64,000 nucleotides of DNA from Pontibacter pamirensis (GCF_010015475.1 NZ_SSNI01000029.1:1-64000); one strand, 5' to 3'; positions 8,510 through 18,626 are shown, numbered from the stretch's first letter. Made by a program: numbers and translations. The notes: generated by a model not told the origin, from the sequence alone.

Positions 8510-10396
8510 ATGAGATACCAACCTTTTTCGATTCTCTTCTTTCTGATGCTCACCAGCTTTGCCAGCATGGCACAGACAAGGGAATTACCTAACACAACCG
8601 TTTCCCTTCAAAACCTGGAAGACTTCAGGCCTGCAGCAGCCAACTGGCAGCTGGCCGGGGATGTCTATTATGACCTGCGCAAAGCCGGAAGGGGGCAAAT
8701 ACAACAAGGCACCGGCGTGCTGGTAAACGAACTGTCAGCCCGGAACAAAGACAACCTGTTCACTAAAATGGAGCATGGCGACATAGAACTGGAGCTTGAC
8801 TTTATGATGGACAAAGGGTCGGATGCCGGCATCTACCTGCAGGGGCGCTACGAGGTGCAACTGTTTGATAGCTGGGGCGTGCAAAACCCGACAGCCGCTG
8901 ACTGCGGTGCCATCTATGAGCGCTGGGATGAAGACCGCCCCGGAGACAGAAAAGGGTATGAAGGCCACCCGCCCGCCGTAAATGTCAGCAAGGCCCCGGG
9001 GCTGTGGCAGCATTACAAAATTGTTTTCAGAGCACCCCGTTTTAATGCGCAGGGTCAGAAAACGGCCAATGCTGTATTCGTGCAGGTGATTCATAACGGT
9101 GTAACCATTCATGAGAACGTGGAAGTGACAGGGCCAACGCGTGCCGCTGCTTTCCAGGATGAGCAGCCGCTTGGCCCACTGATGATACAGGGCGACCATG
9201 GCCGCGTCGCCATCCGTAACATCAGCTACAAAGCATTCGGTACAGAGCCTGTCACCTTGACGGGCTTGACCTTGAAAGCCTATGAAGGTGAGGTGAATGA
9301 GGTATCTGCCTTCGACACCCAAACGCCTGTGAAGGAAATGGACATTCGGGCACTGGCCCACCAGGGTTCCGGCACCCGCGACAAATTCGGCGGAAAAATA
9401 AACGGAACCCTTCATATACCGCACACCGGCGAATACCTGTTCAACCTGAAGCTGGACTGGATACCGGAAGACAACAACTACCCTGAAAGGCCGAACGGTG
9501 CCGGGGAGCTAGTCATAGGTGGCAAAAAAGCAATTGTGATTGACGGCGAGCACGGAGATGCCACGGCCATGGTACAGTTGGAGGCAGGCGAGCACCCGGT
9601 AGAGCTTTCATACCTGAAGAAATTTGGTTATTGGTATGCCCAGAGCAACGACTTCACACTTTCTGTGGAAGGCTCAGGCGTGCCTTATACCACGCTGAAC
9701 ACTCCGCTGCGTGCAGCAGAGCCGGTAGGTGCCATTATGGTGTTGGCTGAAAACGAGCCGGTGATGCTCCGGAGCTTTATCATGCATCATGGAGAGAAAA
9801 GAACACATACCATCTCTGTAGGAGAACCCGGCAATGCGAACTACACCGTAGACTTAGGTACGGGTGATTTCCTGCAGTTCTGGCGCGGCAATTTTCTGGA
9901 AACCACCCCGATGTGGCATGAGCGGGGCGAGCCCCAACTAGGCGTACCGATGGGAAGCGTGATCGAACTTGCCGGCAACCCCACGCTTGCTTTTCTATCA
10001 GATGCAAATATGGCATGGCCTGACTCTAATACTGCTTATAACTACATCGGTTATGAAGTGGATAAGAACGGCCGGCCATCCTTTAAATACGATTTGGGCA
10101 GAGCCAGTGTAAGAGAGGCTTTTGAAGTAATTGAAGGAGGAAGGAAACTGGCCCATTCACTGGCAGTAATACCCGGCCAGCAGCAGGAGGCACTGTGGTG
10201 CAGAGTGGCAGAAGGAAACGAAATCACAAAACTGCCTAACGGGCTTTATGCCATCAACGATAAAGAGTACCTGATAGAATTGCCGCGCAGGGTAAGGCCT
10301 ATTATCCGGACCACGGCAGAGAACAGGAAAGAGCTGCTACTGCCCGTGAAGGCCAGAAGAGGCATCGCAACGGCACAGTATAACATTGTTTGGTAG
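8510..10396 (+). CDS. Secreted DUF1080 / PA14-like multidomain protein
   Basis: A 628-residue protein with a signal peptide (residues 1-21, ending SMAQ). Residues about 30-245 form a DUF1080 (3-keto-glycoside hydrolase / GH16-like) domain with FMMDKGSDAGIYLQGRYEVQLFDS and WQHYKIVFRAPRF. Residues about 280-400 look like a PA14-type beta-barrel (FGGKINGTLHIPHTGEYLFNL, then GEHPVELSYLKKFGYW). The C-terminal 220 residues (VGEPGNANYTVDLGTGDFLQFWRGNFLE, TPMWHERGEP) resemble the beta-sandwich region that accompanies haem/sorbosone-dehydrogenase-type propellers. Such a propeller is encoded 31 bases downstream. It probably works in the periplasm or at the surface on a glycoside, in concert with the next gene. 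Confidence 0.82.
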   Translation: MRYQPFSILFFLMLTSFASMAQTRELPNTTVSLQNLEDFRPAAANWQLAGDVYYDLRKAGRGQIQQGTGVLVNELSARNKDNLFTKMEHGDIELELDFMMDKGSDAGIYLQGRYEVQLFDSWGVQNPTAADCGAIYERWDEDRPGDRKGYEGHPPAVNVSKAPGLWQHYKIVFRAPRFNAQGQKTANAVFVQVIHNGVTIHENVEVTGPTRAAAFQDEQPLGPLMIQGDHGRVAIRNISYKAFGTEPVTLTGLTLKAYEGEVNEVSAFDTQTPVKEMDIRALAHQGSGTRDKFGGKINGTLHIPHTGEYLFNLKLDWIPEDNNYPERPNGAGELVIGGKKAIVIDGEHGDATAMVQLEAGEHPVELSYLKKFGYWYAQSNDFTLSVEGSGVPYTTLNTPLRAAEPVGAIMVLAENEPVMLRSFIMHHGEKRTHTISVGEPGNANYTVDLGTGDFLQFWRGNFLETTPMWHERGEPQLGVPMGSVIELAGNPTLAFLSDANMAWPDSNTAYNYIGYEVDKNGRPSFKYDLGRASVREAFEVIEGGRKLAHSLAVIPGQQQEALWCRVAEGNEITKLPNGLYAINDKEYLIELPRRVRPIIRTTAENRKELLLPVKARRGIATAQYNIVW

Positions 10397-10427
10397 GCGT
10401 AAGCGCAACAGAAGGAAAGACATCATC

Positions 10428-12509
10428 ATGAGAATAAAATCACATTTAATACATCTTACAAAGGCTACGCTTGTTGCGCTCTGTTTGCTTTCCCTGGGTG
10501 GGCAGGCAGGTATGGCGCAGGAAAATGTCGAAACAGGAAGTATCCCAACCACATCTGAAGACGCTATTCCGGAAGTGGAAGACGATTTTTATAAGTTGAT
10601 TTCGCTGCCGATACCGGAAGGGGTGATACTGGAAGTCGGGGGCCTAGCCACATTACCGGATGGCAGCATCGCGGCCTGTACCCGGCGAGGAGAAGTATGG
10701 ATTATCTCTAATCCGAATGTTTCAGGCAACATCAAACCAACCTACAGGCGTTTTGCCTACGGGCTGCATGAACCGCTGGGACTGGCTTATAAAGACGGCG
10801 ACATCTACGTAACACAGCGCAGCGAAATCACGCGTCTCCGCGACATGGATGGCGACGGAGAGGCGGACGCCTACGATAAAGTATACTCCTGGCCGCTGTC
10901 AGGCAACTACCACGAATACTCCTACGGCCCCCTGTTTAAGCCAAACGGAAACATGCTGGTAACCCTGAACCTGGGCTGGAGCAATAGCCTCGGACATGGC
11001 GTCAGCCTGGTCCCGTGGCGCGGCTGGATGTTGGAAATTACCCCTGACGGGCAAATGACGCCTGTAGCTGCCGGGCTGCGTTCGCCTTCCGGATTCGGGT
11101 TTAATGAAGCCGGGGATGTTTTCTACACCGAGAACCAGGGCGATTGGGTTGGCTCCGGCCGTATCTCGCACATAGAAAAGGGTGACTTCCTGGGTAATGC
11201 CGAAAGCCTTCGCTGGACGGACCTGCCAGGATCACCTCTCAACATCAAACCACAGGACATTCCTAATACCGGAGAGCCCCTTTATGATGTGGCGAAACGT
11301 GTAGAAGCCCTGAAGCCGCCCGCTGTATGGTTGCCGCACGGCATCCTGGGTATCTCTACTTCCGGCATCCTGAATGACAACACAAACGGAAAATTCGGTC
11401 CTTTCAGCAACCAGTTCTTTGTGGGAGACCAGGGGCAGAGCAAAATTATGCGGGTGGCCCTGGAGAAAGTAAAAGGCCAGTACCAGGGTGTTGTATTCCC
11501 TTTCCGGGAAGGCTTCTCTTCTGGTATCCTCCGCCTAATCTGGGGCAGCGATGGAGCCATGTTCAGTGGCATGACCAGCCGCGGCTGGTCCTCTACCGGA
11601 AAAGAACTGTTCGGCCTGCAGCGCCTTGTCTGGACCGGCAGAACGCCTTTCGAGATGAAAACCGTGCGTGCCATGCCCGATGGTTTTGAAATAGAGTTTA
11701 CACAACCTGTAAACCGGACACTAGCAGCAGATCCTTCTGTTTATCAGATTACAGGTTTCAATTATAAGTATCAAGCCGAATACGGAAGCCCGGTTATCAA
11801 CAATGAAAAATGCACGGTGCGTGGCGTCGTCGTGTCGGAAGATGGATTAAAGGCCCGCCTGGTGGTAGATGGCCTGCGCGAAGGCTACATACATGAGATT
11901 ACGGCAGAAGGTGTGCGTGGGGCAGACGGCAAACCCCTGCTGCACCACGTAGGCTACTACACGCTCAACCAGTTTCCGGACGGAGAAAAACTGGCTATTG
12001 CAGCGCCTGCTCACAGCAGTCATGCTGCTATGGCCTCCTCTGCCAAACCAGCTGCAACTAAATCTGCTGCTGCAAAGCCAGCCGCTGGCACAATGGCCAA
12101 GCGTATTACCAAAAGGCCTGCTTCCTGGACGAAAGAGTCTGATATTACCATTAACGTGGGCACTAAGCCCGGGCTTAAATTCGACCCTTCTCAGATACGC
12201 GTAAAAGCGGGCAGCAAGGTAAAAGTGGTTTTCCACAACAATGACGACATGCTGCACAATTTTGTAGTGGTGTTACCGGGCACTGCCATAGAGGTAGGTG
12301 AAATGGCAATGAAACTGGGGCTGGAAGGACAGGAGAAGGACTATATTCCGCAAACAGACAAATTGCTGTACCACACAAAGTTGCTGCAGCCCGGTGAAAC
12401 GGAGGCAATTTATTTTGAAGCACCTGATGAGCCCGGCGATTATACTTTTGTCTGCACAGTGCCCGGACACTTTTATGTGATGCAGGGTACATTTAAGGTA
12501 GTGCAATAG
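10428..12509 (+). CDS. Sorbosone-dehydrogenase-type beta-propeller fused to an azurin-like cupredoxin
   Basis: A protein of 693 residues from the ATG at 10428, preceded by gaaggaaaga; a TTG at 10386 overlaps the previous gene and is not needed. The signal peptide ends GMAQ. The propeller (about residues 50-440) has LPDGSIAACTRRGEVWII, YGLHEPLGLAY, ITRLRDMDGDGEAD and GLRSPSGFGFNEAGDVFYTENQGDW. A short alanine/lysine-rich linker follows (about 530-570). The C-terminal domain has the type-1 copper ligand set His610, Cys676, His681 and Met685; the last three have exactly azurin's spacing. A periplasmic sugar or alcohol dehydrogenase passing electrons to its own copper domain is the natural reading. 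The cofactor of the propeller (PQQ, haem or none) cannot be told from sequence. Confidence 0.85.
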   Translation: MRIKSHLIHLTKATLVALCLLSLGGQAGMAQENVETGSIPTTSEDAIPEVEDDFYKLISLPIPEGVILEVGGLATLPDGSIAACTRRGEVWIISNPNVSGNIKPTYRRFAYGLHEPLGLAYKDGDIYVTQRSEITRLRDMDGDGEADAYDKVYSWPLSGNYHEYSYGPLFKPNGNMLVTLNLGWSNSLGHGVSLVPWRGWMLEITPDGQMTPVAAGLRSPSGFGFNEAGDVFYTENQGDWVGSGRISHIEKGDFLGNAESLRWTDLPGSPLNIKPQDIPNTGEPLYDVAKRVEALKPPAVWLPHGILGISTSGILNDNTNGKFGPFSNQFFVGDQGQSKIMRVALEKVKGQYQGVVFPFREGFSSGILRLIWGSDGAMFSGMTSRGWSSTGKELFGLQRLVWTGRTPFEMKTVRAMPDGFEIEFTQPVNRTLAADPSVYQITGFNYKYQAEYGSPVINNEKCTVRGVVVSEDGLKARLVVDGLREGYIHEITAEGVRGADGKPLLHHVGYYTLNQFPDGEKLAIAAPAHSSHAAMASSAKPAATKSAAAKPAAGTMAKRITKRPASWTKESDITINVGTKPGLKFDPSQIRVKAGSKVKVVFHNNDDMLHNFVVVLPGTAIEVGEMAMKLGLEGQEKDYIPQTDKLLYHTKLLQPGETEAIYFEAPDEPGDYTFVCTVPGHFYVMQGTFKVVQ

Positions 12510-12589
12510 CTTAATGAATATTGAAAGTACGCTAATTCAGCATCAGAAGATAAGAGCTATAATTTAGCTTCACTTTTACCTCATAAAAA

Positions 12590-12619
12590 AGCCCATACTG
12601 AGACATTTCAGTACGGGCT
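12590..12619. terminator. Bidirectional intrinsic terminator between convergent genes
   Basis: A 12-base stem, agcccatactga with tcagtacgggct (one G-U pair), closes a 6-base loop. It is preceded by a run of A and followed by a run of T, so it can act in both directions. It lies between the rightward cupredoxin gene and the leftward DUF2264 gene. Confidence 0.85.
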
Positions 12620-12651
12620 TTTTTTGGGCCTACACAGGCTTTAATGTATTT

Positions 12652-13902
12652 CTAATGCAAGGCATGGTCTGCAGGAAAATCCTGACCTGTCCAGGCCTTT
12701 ACGGCTGTCCAGGGAGCTGCCGGCGCTGACCAGAAAGGGTCTGATTGCGGCAAGCCGAGTGGGAGGAAAATCGTGGCGCAGAGGTAGAGGCTGCCGGTGG
12801 TAATGTAAAAGTCCGCTGCATCCGGCTGGTAGCCATACAACCCTATATTAAGCCAGCCATCTTTTGTAAAGGAAGAAGGTGCATCCAGTGTTTTCTTGTT
12901 AACTGCTGTTAAAGCACTCCGTACCTGCCCGGGGGTAAGAGACTCCGGCAGTTGCTTCCGCATCGAAATATCTGCCAGATGATGAAATGCCCCGCCACGG
13001 TAGGCAATGGATCGGCCGATAACAGGGAAAGAGCCATCTGTGTTGATGTATCTTTCCTGTATCTCGGCGTAACGCTTGCTGATCTTGTCGAACTTGGGCG
13101 CATAGCGCTCATACCTGTTGTTTTGTTTGGCAGCAACTTCGAGTATGGTTGCCATGTAAGGCTGAATAACATAGCTGTTGTAGTAATCCAGCGCGAAATT
13201 CATTCCATCAGAGTACATGCCATCTCCTACATACCAGTGCTCTGAAAACTCCCTGATTCCGTATTCAACCCGGACGGCATCATATTCTATTCCATAGTTA
13301 GCAAAGAAGGCTTCTATCATTCCTGAAAACAATATCCAGTTAGAGTAAACCGGAACGGTGTTTCGTGTCGTTTTGAAAGCTGTAATCACCTGATCCTGCA
13401 CTTTGCTATCCAGGTTTTCCCACAACCAGGGGCACTTTATCAGGCCCAGGGCCAGGAAAGATGCATCCACTAAGGGTTGTCCGCCATTCCACTCCATGTA
13501 GTCTTTCGCAGCCGGATTTACAGCGTTGGCCACAGCTTTCAAAGCCCATTGCCGGTACTGGTTTCGTAAGGCTACCTCTTCTTTCGAACCGCCTTCGAGG
13601 TTGAGCCATGGGCCTATGCCGCTCATGACCCTGCCAAAAGCCTCCAGGTAAGCTACCTTCTCCCGCGACGCCTTATTGTCAATTTTCTCAGACAGGGCTA
13701 CGGGCATTTTCTCTTTTAACTGATCCGCTGCCAGATTAAACATAACCGGCCTGGCTACTTTGTCCATATACTGCAGCCATACTTCTCTTTCGTTGGCAGC
13801 GGCTGCTTTCTTTTTCTGTGCCAGTGCTGGCTGCGTCAGGCAGCATAGCAGTAGCATTAAAAAGGTAGTGTATAATTTCGAACTCTGTTTTAATGATATC
13901 AT
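12652..13902 (-). CDS. DUF2264 domain protein, secreted
   Basis: A 416-residue protein with a signal peptide ending ALAQ (residue about 29) and a single DUF2264 alpha/alpha-barrel-like domain: AFGRVMSGIGPWLNLEGG near residue 90, FNWILFSGMIEAFF-like helices and WYVGDGMYSDGMNFALDYYNSYVIQP near residue 220. DUF2264 proteins sit in many polysaccharide loci acting on uronic-acid-bearing glycans. I recall a link to a CAZy beta-glucuronidase family (GH154) but cannot verify it here. It follows the SusC/SusD pair after a strong hairpin. Likely role: periplasmic removal of a uronate or related sugar. Confidence 0.8.
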   Translation of the reverse strand: MISLKQSSKLYTTFLMLLLCCLTQPALAQKKKAAAANEREVWLQYMDKVARPVMFNLAADQLKEKMPVALSEKIDNKASREKVAYLEAFGRVMSGIGPWLNLEGGSKEEVALRNQYRQWALKAVANAVNPAAKDYMEWNGGQPLVDASFLALGLIKCPWLWENLDSKVQDQVITAFKTTRNTVPVYSNWILFSGMIEAFFANYGIEYDAVRVEYGIREFSEHWYVGDGMYSDGMNFALDYYNSYVIQPYMATILEVAAKQNNRYERYAPKFDKISKRYAEIQERYINTDGSFPVIGRSIAYRGGAFHHLADISMRKQLPESLTPGQVRSALTAVNKKTLDAPSSFTKDGWLNIGLYGYQPDAADFYITTGSLYLCATIFLPLGLPQSDPFWSAPAAPWTAVKAWTGQDFPADHALH

Positions 13903-13931
13903 GGTGAGTTATATCAACTATAAAATAAAGA

Positions 13932-13984
13932 CGCTCCATAAAGTAAATCTCTAAAAATGCTTTGGAGATTTGCTTTATGGAGCG
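13932..13984 (-). terminator. Long hairpin downstream of susD
   Basis: A 20-base stem (13932-13951 with 13965-13984, one G-U pair) encloses a 13-base loop, 38 bases after the susD stop. On the minus strand it is followed by tctttatttta. It probably terminates or stabilises the susC-susD transcript ahead of the DUF2264 gene. Confidence 0.7.
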
Positions 13985-14022
13985 CCAAGTTAAAAAATTA
14001 TCTGCTCCGTAACATTCCTGGT

Positions 14023-15645
14023 TTAGTAACCTGGGTTTTGCTCCAGCACAGCATCTTTGTTCAGGTCAATTTCATTCTGCGGAATTGGCATCAGCAAGTG
14101 CATTTCTGACAGCCCGGTGATTTGCCTGTTTTCTGGCAGTCCTGGCACATTAGTGTTTAGCCTGTTAGCTCTTTCTACTAGCGTACCCGTGCGCATTAGC
14201 GTGAAGCGGCGGTTTTCCTCACCTAGCAGTTCCCTTGCTCTCTCGTCTAATATAAAGTCCAGTGTGATGTCGGCGGCAGAAACAAGCGGCGCATCAGCTC
14301 TTTCCCTCAACATGTTGATAGACTCAGCAGCTTCAGCCAGTTTACCTTGTTTGAACTGAGCCTCTGCTCGGAGCAGGTACGTTTCGCCCAGGCGCATCAG
14401 GATAAAGTCTTTCCACATACCATATCCAAACACATCCTGCGGATCAAAATGGCCCCATTTCATGGTATAAGGATTGATGATGAAAAGCGTATCCGGACCT
14501 TCATAAGGTACTCTTGTTTTGTAAATATTACTGTATTTCGGATCAGGATCGTTATAATACAGCTTTCTGTTGATGTTATATTCTGAGTTGCGGATATCAT
14601 TCTCATCATACAGGTCATACAACACCCAATTGTTCAGCCTGATTCTGGCAATTCCCCTGCCGCCAAGTGAATCAGCCGGAGTCATTCCTGGCCTGCTATG
14701 GTAAGAAGCTACCCACACACGGCGCTGCTGCGGATTATCTGTCATACCGCCTGGCACGTTTCTCGGGTTCTCAGCTTCCATTACCCAGATTGCCTCCGTG
14801 TTTCCTTGTCTTCTGCGCTGGTTTCCATACTTAAACATATCAGAAAAGGGATCACCTGGTTGGTTTGCCACCACACCATAACGTTCCGTTACCAAACTGA
14901 ACGCGCCGCTGTTAATGACAATGTTTGCCTGCTCTTCGGCTTTGGCAGGCTCTCCAATTCTAAGGTAAACCTCTGCCAGTAGCTGGTTTGCCATATATTT
15001 GTTGGCTCTGGCTTGCATCGCTGCGGGTATATTATTTATATCCGGCAAATGCTCTGCTGCAAACAGTAGATCCGTTAAGATCTGGTTGTTCACATCCTCC
15101 AGCGGAGCACGCACAAAGTCTGTTTTAGGAGCAGTTAGTGGCTCTGTCACCAGCGGAACGCCACCAAAAGCAGTGGCTAAGGTGTTGTAGGCAAGCCCTC
15201 TGAAGAAACGTGCCTCTGCACTAATCCTGTCTTTTTCAGTATCTGGTACGCCTGTAAGATCAGGGCTTTCAACGTTCTGGATTATAACGTTGGCGTTATT
15301 GATCATGGCATAGCCCCAGTTCCAGGTATGGTCTGCGGCCCCATCCAGAGGTGTCAACGTATTATAGTTATAGTAGGGGTTTTCAATACCTTGTGGTTGC
15401 GCAGGCCATGCCACATCAGTACCTACATGCCAGACTGACGGCCACCCCTGCGCCCAACTTACGCTGTAAAACGTGCTGTTATGGTTATAAAGGCCTACCA
15501 GAGATGCTTCTAAACCTGGTAAGTCCCGCAACGTTGTTGGCGAGTAGGAGCTTAATACTTCTTCATCCAGGAAAGAATCATCGCATGCTGTAAAGGCTGG
15601 CAAGCCAACACAGGCGCAAACAAATATCTTTATGTATTTTTTCAT
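14023..15645 (-). CDS. SusD/RagB family outer-membrane lipoprotein
   Basis: A protein of 540 residues from the ATG at 15645; the upstream TTG is unlikely. The lipobox FTAC puts the lipidated cysteine at residue 21. It shows the SusD_N region (SSYSPTTLRDLPGLEASLVGLYN), the TPR-like stretch AEARFFRGLAYNTLATAFGGVPLVTEPL and the C-terminal RagB block LMRLGETYLLRAEAQFKQGKLAEAAESINMLRERA, ending with LDERARELLGEENRRF. It is the surface glycan-binding lid of the transporter encoded immediately upstream (24-base gap) and anchors the uronic-acid polysaccharide locus. Confidence 0.95.
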   Translation of the reverse strand: MKKYIKIFVCACVGLPAFTACDDSFLDEEVLSSYSPTTLRDLPGLEASLVGLYNHNSTFYSVSWAQGWPSVWHVGTDVAWPAQPQGIENPYYNYNTLTPLDGAADHTWNWGYAMINNANVIIQNVESPDLTGVPDTEKDRISAEARFFRGLAYNTLATAFGGVPLVTEPLTAPKTDFVRAPLEDVNNQILTDLLFAAEHLPDINNIPAAMQARANKYMANQLLAEVYLRIGEPAKAEEQANIVINSGAFSLVTERYGVVANQPGDPFSDMFKYGNQRRRQGNTEAIWVMEAENPRNVPGGMTDNPQQRRVWVASYHSRPGMTPADSLGGRGIARIRLNNWVLYDLYDENDIRNSEYNINRKLYYNDPDPKYSNIYKTRVPYEGPDTLFIINPYTMKWGHFDPQDVFGYGMWKDFILMRLGETYLLRAEAQFKQGKLAEAAESINMLRERADAPLVSAADITLDFILDERARELLGEENRRFTLMRTGTLVERANRLNTNVPGLPENRQITGLSEMHLLMPIPQNEIDLNKDAVLEQNPGY

Positions 15646-15668
15646 CTGTATCAAAAGTTAGTGTTTCG

Positions 15669-18626
15669 TTAAAGTGTCAGGTTAAGTCCGAAAGAAACTG
15701 TTCTGACAAGGGGGTAATTGTTTGCCCAGTTTCCTGAGCCTCTGGAAGACTGGTTGCTTTCCGGATCCCATCCTACCCAGTCTGTGAAAGTATGAAGGTT
15801 TCTGCCAGCTGTGTATATTACAAGCCCATTGATACCATATTTATCCAAGAAGGCCTGCGGCACTGTATAGCTTAAGCGCACGTCTTTTATCCTTACATAA
15901 CTGTTATCTCTGGCGAAATTATAGCCATGCGGATTTCTGTAACTCAGTGACGGAAACTCGGTGCTTCTGTTTTCAGGGGTCCAGTAGCCAACCGCAGCCG
16001 GGATGTTTCTTCTGCCGGCTTCATCACCGTAGTAGATGTCAGGGTTGCCTTTCATCGATCCTTGTTGAGTCTGCAGGAAAACACTCAGGTGAAAGTTGCT
16101 GTAATGAAACGTGTTAGTAAGACCTCCATACCACTTTGGTAGCGTAGTTCCTAAGTATACTCTGTCATCACCGGTTATTCTGCCATCACCGTCAATATCT
16201 TCAAATCTCAGGTCACCTGGTACAGCATTCAAAGACTCCGGGATGTCATCTCCTTCCTGCCATACACCTAACCAGTTATAAGAAAACACAGCTCCCAGTG
16301 ATTTGCCTATAAACCACCTGTTGTTTATGTCATCCTCTCCATCGCCATACAGCTCTACAATTTCGTTTATGTTTCGGGTAAAGTTCAAGTCAGTTTCCCA
16401 TCTGAATTTACCAGATTCCACGTTCACGGTGCTTACAGAAAACTCAACTCCTCTATTCCTTACTTCACCCAGGTTGTAGAAGACACTGGAGTACCCTGTA
16501 ACATTTGGAATATTCCTGCTAAGCAGCAGATCATTTGTTCTTGAATTGTATACTTCCACAGTACCTCTGATTCTGTTCCCCAAGAATCCATAATCCAGGC
16601 CTAGGTTTGCCGAAGTAGTCGTCTCCCAGTTCAAATCAGCATTTCCGAGTCTTCCGGCCAACACACCAATGGTACTTGCTCCACCAAACGGAAAGCGAAC
16701 CGGGTTGTACAAGGTAGCAGTCTGGTTCACGCCGATAGCCTGGTTACCTGACTGACCGTAAGAAAACCTTAATTTAAGCTGGTTTACAAAGTTGGCATCC
16801 TGCATAAAGCTTTCATTGGCAATATTCCAGCCTAAAGCCATAGACGGGAAAAGACCGTATTTATCTGTGTTTGCTCCAAAAGCAGAATATCCGTCTCTTC
16901 GGGCAGTTAACGTTAATAAGTAACGGCTATCATAAGAGTAGTTCACTCTTCCCATCTGAGAAAGCAGCGAAGTCCTGTCTCCATAGGAAGAAGAGGTTCT
17001 GTTTTCAGCTGCCCCAAGATTATAGAAGGACAACTGATCATTGATAAAGGTATTAGCATCCGCACCAGACCGGAAATAATCTGTTTCCTGCGCACTGTAA
17101 AGCCCGGTTATGTCTATATGATGCCTGCCAAAGTCTTTCGTGTAAGTCAGGATATTCTCAAGCACCCAACTGTTGGTTTCATTATTATTGGCATAAGCAC
17201 CACCTACCCTGTTGTTGGCTGGTCGCCCTGCATAGCCTGACTGCCTGCCGATTTCATAGGTGTAGGAAGCATTCAGACGGTACTTCAGGCCTTCTGCGAA
17301 ACCAGGCGTTAACTCTGTATAAGCCGTACCCGTTATGTATTTGCGTCTGTCCACTCTATCAGTTGTCAGGCCTAGCAGCGGGTTTTCAAACAATAGCTCG
17401 GGATTCATCGGGAAAATCTCATAGTTGCCTGCCTCGTCATATACTTGTCCATAAGGGCTCATAGCTGAGGCGAACAATAAATTAGCCCGGCCACCGTCAG
17501 AGTTATGATCTGCAAAGTATAATGAAGTACCCGCTTTCAAATAGCTTGTAAGCGTAGCGTCTAGGTTAGAACGAATGCTTGCCCGCTGAAACTCATATCC
17601 TTTCACTACACCATCTTGGTTAAGATAGCCACCTGTAAGGTAATACTGTACCTTGTCGGTACCACCAGATATACTCAGGTTGTGCTCTGTAATCTTGCCT
17701 GTTTGTGAAGCCGCATCCAGCCAGTCTGTCGTAAGGCCTGCGTTATAGTTGTCTACTTCGTAAGTATTCGGCAGTATCTGTGTTTGCGCAAGTCCCTGCG
17801 CTATCATATAGTCTTCGTATTTCTGCACATAGGCTTCCGGAGACATTGGCTCTAACCTATTAGCCAGACCTTCTACTCCATAGTAACCATTGTAGCTGAT
17901 TCTTGGCTGCCCGGTCTTACCTCTTTTCGTCGTGATCAGAATCACACCGTTGGAACCTCTCGTGCCATAAATCGCTACCGCAGAGGCATCTTTTAAGATT
18001 TCAATTGATTCAATGTCATTCGGATTGACGTCATTGATTTGGCCAAAGAAGGGAGCGCCATCCAATACAATAAAAGGAGAGGTGTTTGCACTAATAGAGT
18101 TTACACCCCGTATGCTTATACCACCGGAGCTACCTGGCACGGAAGAGCCCTGCGTAATATTCAATCCTGCCGTTGTACCCTGTATGGCCTGCGTTATGTC
18201 CGTAACGGGAAGATTTGAGAGCCTTTCCTTTGGAACAGATGCTACGGAACCCGTTACATCAGAACGCTTCTGCGTTCCGTAGCCTATCACCACCACTTCT
18301 TCCAAAGCCTTGGCGTCGGCACCCATTTGTACATCAATGGTGGTTCTGTTGTTAATTTCTACCTCCTGTGGTTCAAAACCGATATAAGTGAAGACCAATG
18401 TTCCTTCACCAGACGGAACATTAATGGAGTATCTGCCTTCTGCATTAGTAGGAGCAGCCGTGGAAGTGCCCTTCAACAAGACAGTAACACCTGGCAGGGC
18501 CGCCCCGCTATCGTCTGTTACCCTACCTTGCACCGTCAGGCCCTGGGCTAATGCCCCGACAATTGATAAGAGAAAAAGAGGAAGAACCAGTACGAATCTT
18601 AGCTCTTTAAGTAAATAATGTTGCAT
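15669..18626 (-). CDS. SusC/RagA family TonB-dependent transporter
   Basis: A 985-residue protein. Signal peptide (ends ALAQ), a carboxypeptidase-regulatory-like domain (TVQGRVTDDSGAALPGVTVLLKG, about 30-105), the SusC box EEVVVIGYGTQKRSDVTGSV near residue 110, the plug (about 120-230, GTRGSNGVILITTKRG) and the barrel to the C-terminal aromatic-rich strand. It imports oligosaccharides across the outer membrane with SusD. There is no N-terminal secretin/TonB signalling (STN) domain, although an ECF sigma factor and anti-sigma relative are encoded in the same locus. The promoter should lie in the 600 bases upstream. Confidence 0.95.
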   Translation of the reverse strand: MQHYLLKELRFVLVLPLFLLSIVGALAQGLTVQGRVTDDSGAALPGVTVLLKGTSTAAPTNAEGRYSINVPSGEGTLVFTYIGFEPQEVEINNRTTIDVQMGADAKALEEVVVIGYGTQKRSDVTGSVASVPKERLSNLPVTDITQAIQGTTAGLNITQGSSVPGSSGGISIRGVNSISANTSPFIVLDGAPFFGQINDVNPNDIESIEILKDASAVAIYGTRGSNGVILITTKRGKTGQPRISYNGYYGVEGLANRLEPMSPEAYVQKYEDYMIAQGLAQTQILPNTYEVDNYNAGLTTDWLDAASQTGKITEHNLSISGGTDKVQYYLTGGYLNQDGVVKGYEFQRASIRSNLDATLTSYLKAGTSLYFADHNSDGGRANLLFASAMSPYGQVYDEAGNYEIFPMNPELLFENPLLGLTTDRVDRRKYITGTAYTELTPGFAEGLKYRLNASYTYEIGRQSGYAGRPANNRVGGAYANNNETNSWVLENILTYTKDFGRHHIDITGLYSAQETDYFRSGADANTFINDQLSFYNLGAAENRTSSSYGDRTSLLSQMGRVNYSYDSRYLLTLTARRDGYSAFGANTDKYGLFPSMALGWNIANESFMQDANFVNQLKLRFSYGQSGNQAIGVNQTATLYNPVRFPFGGASTIGVLAGRLGNADLNWETTTSANLGLDYGFLGNRIRGTVEVYNSRTNDLLLSRNIPNVTGYSSVFYNLGEVRNRGVEFSVSTVNVESGKFRWETDLNFTRNINEIVELYGDGEDDINNRWFIGKSLGAVFSYNWLGVWQEGDDIPESLNAVPGDLRFEDIDGDGRITGDDRVYLGTTLPKWYGGLTNTFHYSNFHLSVFLQTQQGSMKGNPDIYYGDEAGRRNIPAAVGYWTPENRSTEFPSLSYRNPHGYNFARDNSYVRIKDVRLSYTVPQAFLDKYGINGLVIYTAGRNLHTFTDWVGWDPESNQSSRGSGNWANNYPLVRTVSFGLNLTL

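Noticed and set aside
8295-8513. 72-codon plus-strand frame before the DUF1080/PA14 gene
   Set aside because: No domain or export signal fits, it overlaps the next gene's start codon, and it lies in a divergent promoter region.
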